From NCBI GenBank assembly GCA_017301975.1, contig JAFLEI010000044.1:1-49490 (forward strand): 49,490 bases of DNA, read 5' to 3'. Within the stretch, counting starts at the first letter, position 1. Each line of letters opens with the position of its first letter. Below the pieces are notes generated by a model. It saw only the letters and a program-made list of their open reading frames with translations, was not told where the DNA came from and did no database searches. The translations under genes were made by a program, and so were the position numbers. Source of the DNA: Verrucomicrobiota bacterium. GTDB lineage: Bacteria > Verrucomicrobiota > Verrucomicrobiia > Verrucomicrobiales > Verrucomicrobiaceae. This document shows positions 16,754-24,493 of this stretch, one piece after another.

Positions 16754-17890
16754 ATGAAAGCGCTCGTCCTCACCGCCCCCTCCGAGTTCAACTACGACCT
16801 CGAATTCCCTGAACCCACCGCAGCCGCCGGCGAAGTGCTCGTCAAAATCGCCGCCTGCGGCATCTGCGGCAGCGACATCCACGGCATGGACGGCCGCAGC
16901 GGCCGCCGCCAGATGCCCATCGTCATGGGCCATGAAGCCGCCGGCGAAATCGTCGCCGTGGGCGAAGGCGTGACCGACTGGAACCTCGGCGACCGCGTGA
17001 CCTTTGACTCCACCGAATACTGCGGCGAGTGCGAGGAGTGCAAAGCCGGATTCGTCAATCTCTGCCCGAACCGCAAGGTGCTGGGCGTCTCCCCCGGCGA
17101 ATACCGCCGCCATGGCTGCTTCGCGGAAAAGATCGCCCTGCCAACCCGCATCCTCTACCGCATCCCGGACGATCTCTCCTATGAGAAGGCCGCTTTTGCC
17201 GAGCCAGTCTCCATCGCCCTGCATGCGGTGAATCTGGCCGATGGAATTGAAGTGGGCGAGGCCTTCCAAGACGCCCACCACGAAGGCTGCGGCCATGATT
17301 GCGAACACAACCACGGAGCCGAAGTCGAGAGCGACGCCGAAGAAGCCAATGGTGGCACCGCTGTAGTCGTGGGCGCGGGCTTGATCGGTCTGCTGGTCAT
17401 TCAGGCGCTGAAAGCACGTGGCTGGGAAAAGGTGATCGCTGTGGATCTCGACGACAACCGCCTGGAACTCGCCCGCAAGCTGGGCGCCGAGGAAACCTTC
17501 AATGCCAAGCAGGAAGGCTTGGCCATGCACATCCGCCAGATCTGCGGTGGCGACGGTGCTGATGCCAGCTTTGAAGTCGTGGGTGCCGGCGCCCCTCTCG
17601 ATCTCGCGATTCGCAGCGTGCGCAAAGGCGGGCAGGTGGTGCTGATCGGCAATCTGCAGCCCAACACCCCCTTCCCTCTTCAGGAAGTCGTCACCCGCCA
17701 GCTCACCATCAAGGGCTCCTGCTCCTGCGCCGGCGAGTACCCCGAAGCCATCCGCCGCATTCAGGACGGCAGCATCCAGGTGGAGCCCCTGCTCAGCGCC
17801 GTGGCCCCGCTGGCCGAAGGCGCCGGCTGGTTCAAGCGTCTCTACGACAACAAGGAAGGCCTGCTCAAGGTCGTTCTTCAGCCCGCGTGA
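16754..17890 (+). CDS. Zinc-dependent alcohol dehydrogenase (MDR family) with a His/Cys-rich insertion
   Basis: A 378-residue medium-chain dehydrogenase of the sorbitol/threonine dehydrogenase type. The catalytic zinc site has Cys38 in AACGICGSDIHG and His60-Glu61 in MGHEAAGE. The structural zinc lobe uses Cys90, Cys93, Cys96 and Cys104. The Rossmann fold begins TAVVVGAGLIGLLVIQAL, and the acidic residue after its second strand (AVDLDDNR) points to NAD(H). Odd feature: between the catalytic domain and the Rossmann strand, residues 170-200 form an extra loop. It contains HHEGCGHDCEHNH (five His, two Cys) and then an acidic stretch, which ordinary members lack. The substrate is unknown. The gene stands alone; lspA begins 102 bases downstream. 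Confidence 0.92.
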   Translation: MKALVLTAPSEFNYDLEFPEPTAAAGEVLVKIAACGICGSDIHGMDGRSGRRQMPIVMGHEAAGEIVAVGEGVTDWNLGDRVTFDSTEYCGECEECKAGFVNLCPNRKVLGVSPGEYRRHGCFAEKIALPTRILYRIPDDLSYEKAAFAEPVSIALHAVNLADGIEVGEAFQDAHHEGCGHDCEHNHGAEVESDAEEANGGTAVVVGAGLIGLLVIQALKARGWEKVIAVDLDDNRLELARKLGAEETFNAKQEGLAMHIRQICGGDGADASFEVVGAGAPLDLAIRSVRKGGQVVLIGNLQPNTPFPLQEVVTRQLTIKGSCSCAGEYPEAIRRIQDGSIQVEPLLSAVAPLAEGAGWFKRLYDNKEGLLKVVLQPA

Positions 17891-17902
17891 TTGCTGCGCC
17901 AG

Positions 17903-17988
17903 TGACGAATGCAGAATGACGAATGTCGAATGGAGCCAAGAGGCCCCCATCGCATCCGCCCTTCTGACATTCGGCATTCATCATTCCT
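17903..17988. repeat. Imperfect inverted repeat of GAATG-type motifs before lspA
   Basis: The left arm contains GAATGACGAATGTCGAATGG. The right arm contains GACATTCGGCATTCATCATT. The arms pair with a few mismatches around a loop of about 30 bases. It fills the space between the alcohol dehydrogenase and lspA. It may act as a terminator or be a REP-like element. Confidence 0.5.
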
Positions 17989-17992
17989 CCTC

Positions 17993-18529
17993 ATGATCCG
18001 CCTCTTCCTGCTCCTCTCACTGCCTCTTTACATTCTCGATCAGCTCACCAAGAGCTGGATCGTGCAGCATTTCAGGCTCTACGAAACCGAGCAGGAGGTC
18101 ATTCCCGGCGTCTTCTGGCTGCACCATGCGTCCAATACCGGCGTGGCCTTTGGCATGTTCAACGGCACGCAATACGCGAACTACGCCTTCGCCGTTGTAT
18201 CGCTGGCCGCGCTCGTGTTCATCTACGTGATGCATGGGAAAGGCTTGTTTCCCGGCAAGCTGAGCCGCCTCGCCGTGGCGCTGCTGGTCTCCGGCATTTT
18301 CGGCAATCTCACCGACCGCCTCTTCCGCAACCACGATGGTGGCAAGCTTTTCGACGGTACCTTCTTCGACGGCTACGTCGTGGACTTCCTGCGCTTTGAC
18401 TTCGGCTTCTGGCCCTTCCACCCCTGGCCTTCCTTCAATGTGGCGGATTCGTGCGTGGTATGCGCCGCCATCCTGCTGGCACTGGCCTCGTTCTTTGAAA
18501 CGCCGGGGCAGCCAGTGAAGAAGGCGTAA
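17993..18529 (+). CDS. lspA: Lipoprotein signal peptidase (signal peptidase II)
   Basis: Cleaves the signal peptide of diacylglyceryl-modified prolipoproteins in the inner membrane. The 178-residue protein has four membrane segments and the family boxes: LDQLTKSWIV, ASNTGVAFGMF, SGIFGNLTDRLF with the first catalytic Asp, VVDFLRFDFG, and PSFNVADSCVVCAA with the second catalytic Asp. The start at 17993 begins the first membrane helix (MIRLFLLLSLPLYILDQLT); the 28 residues further upstream are read-through of the inverted repeat. The window encodes lipobox proteins that need it (at 26127 and 44967). Confidence 0.95.
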   Translation: MIRLFLLLSLPLYILDQLTKSWIVQHFRLYETEQEVIPGVFWLHHASNTGVAFGMFNGTQYANYAFAVVSLAALVFIYVMHGKGLFPGKLSRLAVALLVSGIFGNLTDRLFRNHDGGKLFDGTFFDGYVVDFLRFDFGFWPFHPWPSFNVADSCVVCAAILLALASFFETPGQPVKKA

Positions 18530-18548
18530 GCGAACGCTTCGATCGGGT

Positions 18549-18684
18549 CGTAGGACGGCCGTGGCGAAGCCCGCCCGTCCTTCAGCGTGCCGCCAGCACC
18601 ATGGCGTACGAACACCCTGGCAATCGAGCCGTTTGACGATGGCAGAGGTGGAAGATGACACACCTTCGAAGCCAAACACACCGG
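18549..18684 (-). repeat. Dispersed GTAGG...CCTAC element, copy B (reversed)
   Basis: Read on the minus strand it matches the copies at 10240, 42788 and 42955. On the plus strand it starts CGTAGGACGGCCGTGGCGAA and ends GAAGCCAAACACACC, with the shared block GCCCGCCCGTC and a GCGTACGAACACCCTGGCA piece. The imperfect match is clear by eye but was not aligned. It lies between lspA and a convergent unknown gene. Confidence 0.7.
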
Positions 18685-18705
18685 AGCGGCGCTCGCACAA
18701 CGCCC

Positions 18706-19767
18706 TCACTCCTTCGGCGCCTCTGACCAGCGGTAGATGCCGTCAAACCAAGACAGGCTGCCGGGCGGGTTCGCTTTGCGTTTCGTCTCCACCCAAAGGA
18801 ATCCTCCTTTGCGCTTGAGCGTGATGCTGACCTCCTTGGCGGCTTCCGGCACATCGGTTTCGATGAAGACGGCTTCCGCTGTGCTCTCGTCATTGTTTGT
18901 TTTCACGGCCTCTGCAGGGATTTGCCCCGCCAGATCCGCGCCCTGATTTTCATTCACTCGCGTGCAGTTCAGGTTCACGCGCAGCTTGCCGTCTTTCGCA
19001 CGGCGGATGCTCACATGACCGCCAAAGCCGTCGTCATACTCGCCGTCCCAGGAGGAGCTCTTCAGCCCGGGCACCTGCTGCATGAAGCCATAGCCCATCG
19101 CTCTGGCCTGGGCGAGCTTGAGCCAGTAATTGACATCCTTCTCTGGTGAGGCCGCGTCTTTGCCAGCAGGGACCGGCTGGACCGGCTTCGCCTGGGGGGA
19201 CTCCGGAGGCTGATAGGCGATCTTCATCCAGCGGCCCAGCAGCGCCGGCCAGCGTGCCTTCCAGTCTGCCGACACCGATTTGTCCGATCCAGACCATGCG
19301 TGGGCCGCCTCCTTCAAGGTCATATTCAGCCGCTCCTCCGCCGCCTGGGCTTCCTTGCGGGCCAGTTGCAGGCGCTTCTCATCACTCACGCGGCGATAGA
19401 TGCCGAGGATGCCAGGGTCCTGCGGCATCTTCTGCCCCGGCTTGAACAGGATCTCCATTTTCGACTCCCCGCCTTTGGCGAGGAAATACGTGCCGCGGTC
19501 CTGCCCTTCATCCACCAAGACGGCAAAGGTGATCACATTGTCTTTGCGATTCCCCTGCCCCGTCCACGTCCCGGTCGAGCCCGGTTCAGAGGCCCAGCGC
19601 ATCACCACCTCAACACCCGTGGCGGAGGTCTGCCGCAGGGAGAGGTAGCGCATGCTCTCCTCGTCAAAGAAGTGAGCCAGCTTGGGAGGCTCAGCTCCCC
19701 ACGCGCACGCCGCACAGAGGAAGAGTGCCAGAGCAGGGACCTGAAAGGACGGCAGGGGTGAGTTCAT
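18706..19767 (-). CDS. Exported protein of unknown function (353 aa)
   Basis: I do not recognise a family. A signal peptide is clear (VPALALFLCAACAWG, cut before AEP). An N-terminal strand-rich domain of about 110 residues follows (GVEVVMRWASEPGSTGTWTG, then TYFLAKGGESKMEILF). A charged helical stretch comes next (RRVSDEKRLQLARKEAQAAE). After a Pro-rich linker around residue 200, a C-terminal strand-rich domain contains WDGEYDDGFGGHVSIRRAKD and FLWVETKRKAN. It is probably periplasmic. The gene is convergent with lspA across a dispersed repeat. Upstream it faces the AT-rich promoter region of the NlpC/P60 gene, so the two genes are divergent. Confidence 0.75.
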   Translation of the reverse strand: MNSPLPSFQVPALALFLCAACAWGAEPPKLAHFFDEESMRYLSLRQTSATGVEVVMRWASEPGSTGTWTGQGNRKDNVITFAVLVDEGQDRGTYFLAKGGESKMEILFKPGQKMPQDPGILGIYRRVSDEKRLQLARKEAQAAEERLNMTLKEAAHAWSGSDKSVSADWKARWPALLGRWMKIAYQPPESPQAKPVQPVPAGKDAASPEKDVNYWLKLAQARAMGYGFMQQVPGLKSSSWDGEYDDGFGGHVSIRRAKDGKLRVNLNCTRVNENQGADLAGQIPAEAVKTNNDESTAEAVFIETDVPEAAKEVSITLKRKGGFLWVETKRKANPPGSLSWFDGIYRWSEAPKE

Positions 19768-20103
19768 GTTCTCATATTCTCAGAGAAGACACTTCATCCG
19801 CAAGAATTAGAAAAAAGTGATTTTCAGAACCTCTCTATAATGATCGTATTTACCGCTCAATTTCGTCATAAGACGCGTAATTTTGGCAGGTAAAAGGTTT
19901 TCCAGAGCCATAAATCGCCTCTGTCGCAACATTGAGATGTCTTCTACACCAATGTAACCCATTGAGATTGAATCTATTATATAATTTCAATACGGTTTAG
20001 TTTATCAATTTTACAAATATTTGAGTTATTTCTGATATGGTTGTTGCACGCTCTATAATTTCTGTTATAAATACTAGCAGAAACAAGAGCCACACACGCA
20101 GCC
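19768..20103. promoter_or_regulatory. AT-rich divergent intergenic region
   Basis: This 336-base gap is far richer in A and T than the rest of the window, with runs such as CTATTATATAATTTCAATAC. No gene is seen in it. It separates two divergent exported-protein genes and holds the candidate promoter at 20044-20071. Low GC here may favour DNA melting or binding of an AT-preferring protein. Which of these applies cannot be told from the sequence. Confidence 0.6.
20044..20071 (+). promoter_or_regulatory. Candidate sigma-70-type promoter of the NlpC/P60 gene
   Basis: TTGCAC at 20044-20049 and TATAAA at 20066-20071 are 16 bases apart, giving a leader of about 25 bases before the ATG at 20104. A second TATAAT lies at 20054-20059 but has no good -35 box at the right distance. 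Confidence 0.45.
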
Positions 20104-20790
20104 ATGAAAACACTCATCCGCCTCGCACTCACCGTCAGCCTCCTCGCCGTTGCTTCCGCCGCGAACGCTCAGAATGGTTACTCTGCCGCCGGTTACTATG
20201 CCGCCCCTCAGGCACAGGCTGCTTACGCTCAGCAACAGGCCAATGCGCAGGCTTGGGCCGCTTGGAACGCTCAGCAGCAGGCCAACGCTGCTGGTTGGGC
20301 CCGCTACTACGCTGACCAAGCCGCCGCTCAGGCCGCCGCCAAGCAGGCTGCAGCTCCCCGCGCTGCCGTCGGTGGCAATTCTCAGATCCGCTTTGACGGC
20401 CGCTTCGCTTCCGTCGGCCAGACCGCTCCTCAGGCCCTTCAGTTCGCGGTTTATGCTGCCAACACCCTGCAGAACAAGCCCTACGTGCTGGGCGGCGGCC
20501 ATCGCAACATCGAGGACAGCGCTTATGACTGCAGCAGCAGCACTTCTTACGTCCTCATGAAGGCAGGATTGCTGAACCGCTGCCTGTCCAGCAAGGAGTT
20601 CGCCAACTATGGCGAGCCAGGACAGGGCCGCTTCATCACGATCTGGGTGAAGCCTGGCGAGCATGTTTTCATCACCATCTGCGGTCTTCGCATGGACACT
20701 TCCGGCCAGGTCACGGGCGAAGGTCCCCGCTGGCGCGTCCAGGGCCGCAACTATGCTGGCTTCAGCCCTCGCCATCCTTCGGGCTTTTAA
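20104..20790 (+). CDS. Exported NlpC/P60-like cell-wall hydrolase with Ala/Gln-rich N-terminus
   Basis: A 228-residue protein with a signal peptide (LALTVSLLAVASAANA, cut before QNG). A low-complexity region (about residues 24-85) rich in Ala, Gln, Tyr and Trp follows, then an NlpC/P60-type cysteine peptidase domain. The domain shows KPYVLGGGHRNIEDSAYDCS with nucleophile Cys143, and PGEHVFITICGLRMDTSG with His187. The end RHPSGF resembles actinobacterial members of the same group (GGGH...DCSG...GLRFDTSG...RHPPG). These usually cut peptide bonds in peptidoglycan stems. The low-complexity part may anchor the enzyme to a surface layer or form a sticky matrix (inference). It is followed at 103 bases by a 63-residue gene. 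Confidence 0.85.
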   Translation: MKTLIRLALTVSLLAVASAANAQNGYSAAGYYAAPQAQAAYAQQQANAQAWAAWNAQQQANAAGWARYYADQAAAQAAAKQAAAPRAAVGGNSQIRFDGRFASVGQTAPQALQFAVYAANTLQNKPYVLGGGHRNIEDSAYDCSSSTSYVLMKAGLLNRCLSSKEFANYGEPGQGRFITIWVKPGEHVFITICGLRMDTSGQVTGEGPRWRVQGRNYAGFSPRHPSGF

Positions 20791-20893
20791 TTCTCATTTT
20801 TGTGACTCGATTCTCACACTCGTAAACAAAGCTTCATTCAAATCTGAATCTCACCGCCTAAATCGCCTCAAAATTCTCAAAACTACGACGCAT

Positions 20894-21085
20894 ATGAACA
20901 CGAACACCACCTCCTCCACCGCCTCCAACAAAGAAATCACCCTCGGCTGGAACTCGATGCCAGCTTACGGCGAAGTGATGCCCCGCGTCATCGGCACCGC
21001 CCACACCGACGTGAAGGGCAGCATCAGCCTCGGCAAACAGAGCGTGCTGAAGACCTTCTGGAGCACCCTCAGCAACATCAAGTAA
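20894..21085 (+). CDS. Small protein of unknown function (63 aa) after the NlpC/P60 gene
   Basis: A 63-residue protein. The first 12 residues are Thr/Ser/Asn-rich (MNTNTTSSTASN). Then come KEITLGWNSMPAYGEVMPRV and IGTAHTDVKGSISLGKQSVL. It has no signal peptide, no cysteines and no membrane segment. The frame extends upstream across the NlpC/P60 stop, but the ATG at 20894 lies in an AT-rich gap (20791-20893), like the promoter region before the preceding gene. It may be co-transcribed with the hydrolase or have its own promoter. I recognise no family. Confidence 0.55.
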   Translation: MNTNTTSSTASNKEITLGWNSMPAYGEVMPRVIGTAHTDVKGSISLGKQSVLKTFWSTLSNIK

Positions 21086-21164
21086 GCCGCAGACTGAGGG
21101 CCGCCGAAGCGCCCTTCACCTTGCACTCTGCATGGCCGCCGGGTATGGCTCACCGCTCCCACGC

Positions 21165-22076
21165 ATGCAGGTTCTTCATTCCATCGACGCCCTTTCCACC
21201 CTTTCAGGACCGCTTGCCCTGGCCGTGGGTGTGTTTGATGGGATTCACCTCGGGCACCAGGAGGTCATCCGCGCGGCCCAGGAGCACGCCACACAGCACC
21301 ACGGCACGGCGGTCGTCGTGACCTTTGACCCGCATCCCATGCAGGTACTGCGCCCCGGTTCCGCCCCCAAACTGCTCTGCGGATCACGCCACCAGCAGCT
21401 CATTCTCGCCCAAACCGGCATTTCCTGCCTGCTGGCCTGCCCCTTCACCGCCGAGACGGCCAAAACACCCGCACGCGAGTTCATCCAAAAGCTGGTGCGC
21501 GCCTCACGCCCGCTGGGCTGCATTTCAGTGGGCTACACCTGGAGCTTTGGCCATGGGCGCGAAGGAAACATCCACCTGCTGATGGAAATGGGCCAGGAGC
21601 ATGATTTTGCGGTGTATGGCGTGCCGCCATTGAAGGTCGACTCCCAGGTGGTCAGCAGCACGCTGATCCGCGAGGCCATTTCCCGGGGCGATTTCTCCAC
21701 CGCCGCCACCCTCCTGGGCCGCACTTATTCGGTCTTCGGCACCGTCGTTGAAGGCCAAAAACTGGGCCGCCAGCTTGGGTTCCCCACCGCCAATGTGGCG
21801 GTGGAAAACGAGCAGCTCCCGCCGCTGGGCGTCTATGCCGTCGAGGCACGCATCGATTCGCAGTGGCTTCCCGCCGTGGCCAATCTCGGCCGCCGGCCCA
21901 CCGTGGCCGCAGACGCCGAGCCTTCCCTCGAAGTACACCTGCTCAATTGGAGCGGGGACATTTATGGCAAAGACATGGAGGTGCGCTTCACCCGTCTGCT
22001 GCGTAACGAGATGAAATTCGGCAGCCTGGACGAGCTGAAGGCGCAGATCGCGCGGGATGTGGCGGCAGCCAAGTAG
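21165..22076 (+). CDS. ribF: Bifunctional riboflavin kinase / FAD synthetase
   Basis: Converts riboflavin to FMN and then FAD. The 303-residue protein has the N-terminal nucleotidyltransferase domain (GVFDGIHLGHQEVI with the HxGH motif, VVTFDPHPMQVLRP, and VSSTLIREAISRGDF with the S-S-T-x-I-R box). The C-terminal flavokinase domain has GRTYSVFGTVVEGQKLGRQL, then GFPTANV, and VANLGRRPTV...LEVHLLNWSGDIYG. The ATG at 21165 fits the family N-terminus (MQVLHSIDAL); an ATG 11 codons upstream (21132) is possible. No FMN riboswitch is visible upstream. Its stop codon is part of a repeat element (22071-22187). Confidence 0.96.
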   Translation: MQVLHSIDALSTLSGPLALAVGVFDGIHLGHQEVIRAAQEHATQHHGTAVVVTFDPHPMQVLRPGSAPKLLCGSRHQQLILAQTGISCLLACPFTAETAKTPAREFIQKLVRASRPLGCISVGYTWSFGHGREGNIHLLMEMGQEHDFAVYGVPPLKVDSQVVSSTLIREAISRGDFSTAATLLGRTYSVFGTVVEGQKLGRQLGFPTANVAVENEQLPPLGVYAVEARIDSQWLPAVANLGRRPTVAADAEPSLEVHLLNWSGDIYGKDMEVRFTRLLRNEMKFGSLDELKAQIARDVAAAK

Positions 22077-22187
22077 CCTTGTTGCGGTGCAACAAGGAAC
22101 AGCTCCGCCACGCACAACAACGCACGATAGTCCGAAGCGCTGGCTGTTTGCAAAGCGCTTCCCAGTTCCGCAGGAACTGGGCTACTT
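22071..22187. repeat. Two-hairpin AAGTAGCC element, copy 1
   Basis: Bounded by AAGTAGCC at 22071 and its inverse GGCTACTT ending at 22187. Inside are two perfect hairpins: CCTTGTTGC with GCAACAAGG, and CCCAGTTCC with GGAACTGGG (22161-22181). Its two TAG triplets are the stop codons of ribF (plus strand) and of the convergent ThuA-like gene (minus strand). A second copy, in reversed order, is at 49206-49320. The pair of hairpins between convergent genes probably ends transcription from both sides. Confidence 0.8.
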
Positions 22188-23090
22188 CTTCGGCTTCGGC
22201 GCTTCCTGCTTCGGATAACCTTCCAGCTTCACCACGCTGACGGCGGCTTCCGTGGGGAAGTCCGCAGGCACGGTTGCCGTGCGCTCCACATTGCCGGTGG
22301 CGGCCCATTCGGTGCCGCGCTGCAGAAAGGTGTAAAAGCCGCGGTCCAGCATCGAGTAGTCCGCATGCCCGAGCGTGGTGTGAAACACCCGGCCTTTGTG
22401 ATAGCCCAGCACCATGTTGTTGGGCTCGCTCACGGCGGTGAGGTCGGACATGGAAGAGCTGAGGATGTCCACATTTTCCGCCGGGCCGCGCAGCTTGCTG
22501 TAAAGCTCGTCCTTGGCGTGCATCCAGCGCTTGGGGAGGCCCTTCGTTATCGGATGATCCGGGTTCTGGATTTCAACGATGAACTCATGCTGCGCGCCGT
22601 GAGCGCCGCCATTTCCCGCCACGGTGTCGCGGAAGAGCTTGCCGTCCTTCACATACAGCCATGGGCCGGACTTTTCATTGCGTCCGCCCCAGCCGCCCAC
22701 ACCGATCATCTCATTGTATTCCTTCCACTCAGGAAAGGAATTGTTCGCCGCATGAATCGAAACAAAGCCGCCGCCATCCGCCACATACTTGGTGAAGGCA
22801 TCGCGCACGTTCTGCGGCCAGGGCTCGCCATTGTAGTTGCTCACCACGGCAGCGTAGTCGCTGAACATGGGCTTCCACGCATGCCAGGCTTCCTTGGGCG
22901 ATCCTTTGGGCGGCGTGGTGCTGACATCGACGGTGAAGGCGCCGCTGCTTTCCAGCGCGTGGCGCAGCACGGGCGTGGTGATGTCCCACTTGTGGTTGTT
23001 CTGACCGTCCACGATGAGGACTTTCAGTTTGTCTGCGGCCTGCAGGCTGGTGACCGCACAAATGAGGAGGGAGAGGATAAGAGAGCGCAT
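22182..23090 (-). CDS. Exported ThuA-domain protein
   Basis: A 302-residue protein with a signal peptide (MRSLILSLLICAVTSLQA, cut before ADK) and one ThuA-like (trehalose-utilisation, glutamine-amidotransferase-like) domain. The domain shows KLKVLIVDGQNNHKWDITTP, then YNGEPWPQNV, the GGGFVSIHAANNSFPEW segment, and HEFIVEIQNPDHPITKGLP. The C-terminus is charged and Pro/Lys-rich. Such proteins are plentiful in Planctomycetes and Verrucomicrobiota and are linked to carbohydrate breakdown; the catalytic role is unclear. The ATG at 23090 starts the signal peptide. It is convergent with ribF and divergent from the CNNM gene. Confidence 0.9.
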   Translation of the reverse strand: MRSLILSLLICAVTSLQAADKLKVLIVDGQNNHKWDITTPVLRHALESSGAFTVDVSTTPPKGSPKEAWHAWKPMFSDYAAVVSNYNGEPWPQNVRDAFTKYVADGGGFVSIHAANNSFPEWKEYNEMIGVGGWGGRNEKSGPWLYVKDGKLFRDTVAGNGGAHGAQHEFIVEIQNPDHPITKGLPKRWMHAKDELYSKLRGPAENVDILSSSMSDLTAVSEPNNMVLGYHKGRVFHTTLGHADYSMLDRGFYTFLQRGTEWAATGNVERTATVPADFPTEAAVSVVKLEGYPKQEAPKPKK

Positions 23091-23203
23091 GGTTGTGTCG
23101 TTGCTATCAGTCAGGCGAACTTTTGGCAAGAACGAACGTTTGCAACAGTTCGTAATACACCTTGACCCTCGATGCCGTCACACACACTGAGCAGTTCCCC
23201 GAG

Positions 23204-24478
23204 ATGTCCCTGCTTGTCGCCTTTTTGATCTATGTCGCGCTGCTGCTGCTGCTCGCGGTCATTTCCGCTGCGGAAACGGCCATCCACAGCGCACGCGACG
23301 TGGAAGCGCAGCTGCTCGCCGCCGGTGAAGGCGCCGTGGCACGGAGGCTGCGCGCCATCACCGCCAATCCCTTTGCGCAGCTGCACCACACACTGGTGCT
23401 CTCCTCGGCGCTGAATCTCGCGCTCGCGGCGCTCGGCCTGTGGCTTGTCACCGGGCCGCTGCACGCCTTGGGCTGGAATGTGTGGCTGACAGCATCCGTG
23501 ATATTCTTGGCAACGGTCCTGCTAGGAGACATGGCTCCTAAATTTTTTGCCGCTCGCAACCCCTCGGTGGTTTTGCTCGGCAGCCTGCGTTTGCTGCACC
23601 CGCTGCGCAATGTCATCGACCCCCTGGCCTCGCTGGTTGACCGCACCACCGATGTGCTGCTGCAGCGCTTCGTCACCCGGCACATCAAGACGCGCATGCC
23701 CGTGACGCGTGATGAATTCGAAACGCTTGTGGAGATGCGCCAGGAGCAGGGCTTGCTGGACAGCAACGAGAGCGCCATGATCCATGAGGCTCTCGACATC
23801 GAGGCGCTCACTGTGCGCGACTGCATGATCCCGCGGGTGGATCTCGCCCTCATGAGCAGCGAGGACACGCCGCAGAAGACGACCGCCATCCTGGAAAAAT
23901 CCGCCGGGCGTTTTGTCATCGTGTACGGCGAGACCCCGGACTCCGTGGAAGGCGTGATCGACACCAGCGCCTGGAAGCTCGCTAACCGCCCGGAGTGGCG
24001 CACGCTCATGCATGCGCCGGCCTTTGTCCCCGAGACCATGCCCGTGCTCGAAGCCTTGGAGCATCATTTGCAGAACGACCAGCAGCCGGTGCTCATCGCG
24101 GATGAATACGGCGGCCTTGAAGGCATGATCACCCGCCGTGAGATCGCCGACTGGCTGCTTTACGAAGCCGCCCCCTGGCATGGCGAGAGCTCGGAGATTC
24201 GGGACCTGGGTGCGGGTCGTTATCTGCTGGATGGCGGCACGCGGCTCGATCACCTCAGGGAAGAACTCGGCATTGATCTCAATCTCGATCTGGATGTCAG
24301 CGGCATCGACACCATCGGCGGCCTTGTTTTCAATCAGCTCGGCCACGTTCCCAAACCGGGTGAGCGCATCTCGCTCGACAACGCAGACATCAAGGTGCGG
24401 CGCATTGTGCGCGCCCGCATTCAGGAGCTGGAGCTGCGCCTCAAGCCCAAGCCCGCCGACGAATCCAGCGACCACTAA
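23204..24478 (+). CDS. CNNM/CorC-type membrane protein with CBS pair and CorC_HlyC domain
   Basis: A 424-residue protein of the DUF21/CNNM transporter-like family (often labelled hemolysin), linked to magnesium or cobalt efflux. The first 150 or so residues carry the DUF21 membrane region: VAFLIYVALLLLLAVISAAE with the conserved small-residue segment, and VWLTASVIFLATVLLGDMAP. A CBS pair follows (ALTVRDCMIPRVDLALMSSE; QPVLIADEYGGLEGMITRRE). A CorC_HlyC domain ends the chain (LDLDVSGIDTIGGLVFNQLG, HVPKPGERI). The ATG at 23204 is used; the upstream TTG gives 14 residues of no family character. The next gene, 15 bases on, is a shorter paralogue, so the two probably form one operon. Confidence 0.9.
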   Translation: MSLLVAFLIYVALLLLLAVISAAETAIHSARDVEAQLLAAGEGAVARRLRAITANPFAQLHHTLVLSSALNLALAALGLWLVTGPLHALGWNVWLTASVIFLATVLLGDMAPKFFAARNPSVVLLGSLRLLHPLRNVIDPLASLVDRTTDVLLQRFVTRHIKTRMPVTRDEFETLVEMRQEQGLLDSNESAMIHEALDIEALTVRDCMIPRVDLALMSSEDTPQKTTAILEKSAGRFVIVYGETPDSVEGVIDTSAWKLANRPEWRTLMHAPAFVPETMPVLEALEHHLQNDQQPVLIADEYGGLEGMITRREIADWLLYEAAPWHGESSEIRDLGAGRYLLDGGTRLDHLREELGIDLNLDLDVSGIDTIGGLVFNQLGHVPKPGERISLDNADIKVRRIVRARIQELELRLKPKPADESSDH

Positions 24479-24493
24479 TTTCCACCCACCTGC

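Noticed and set aside
20791..21164. FMN riboswitch before ribF
   Set aside because: The short space before ribF shows none of the conserved FMN-box blocks and is partly occupied by a small gene.
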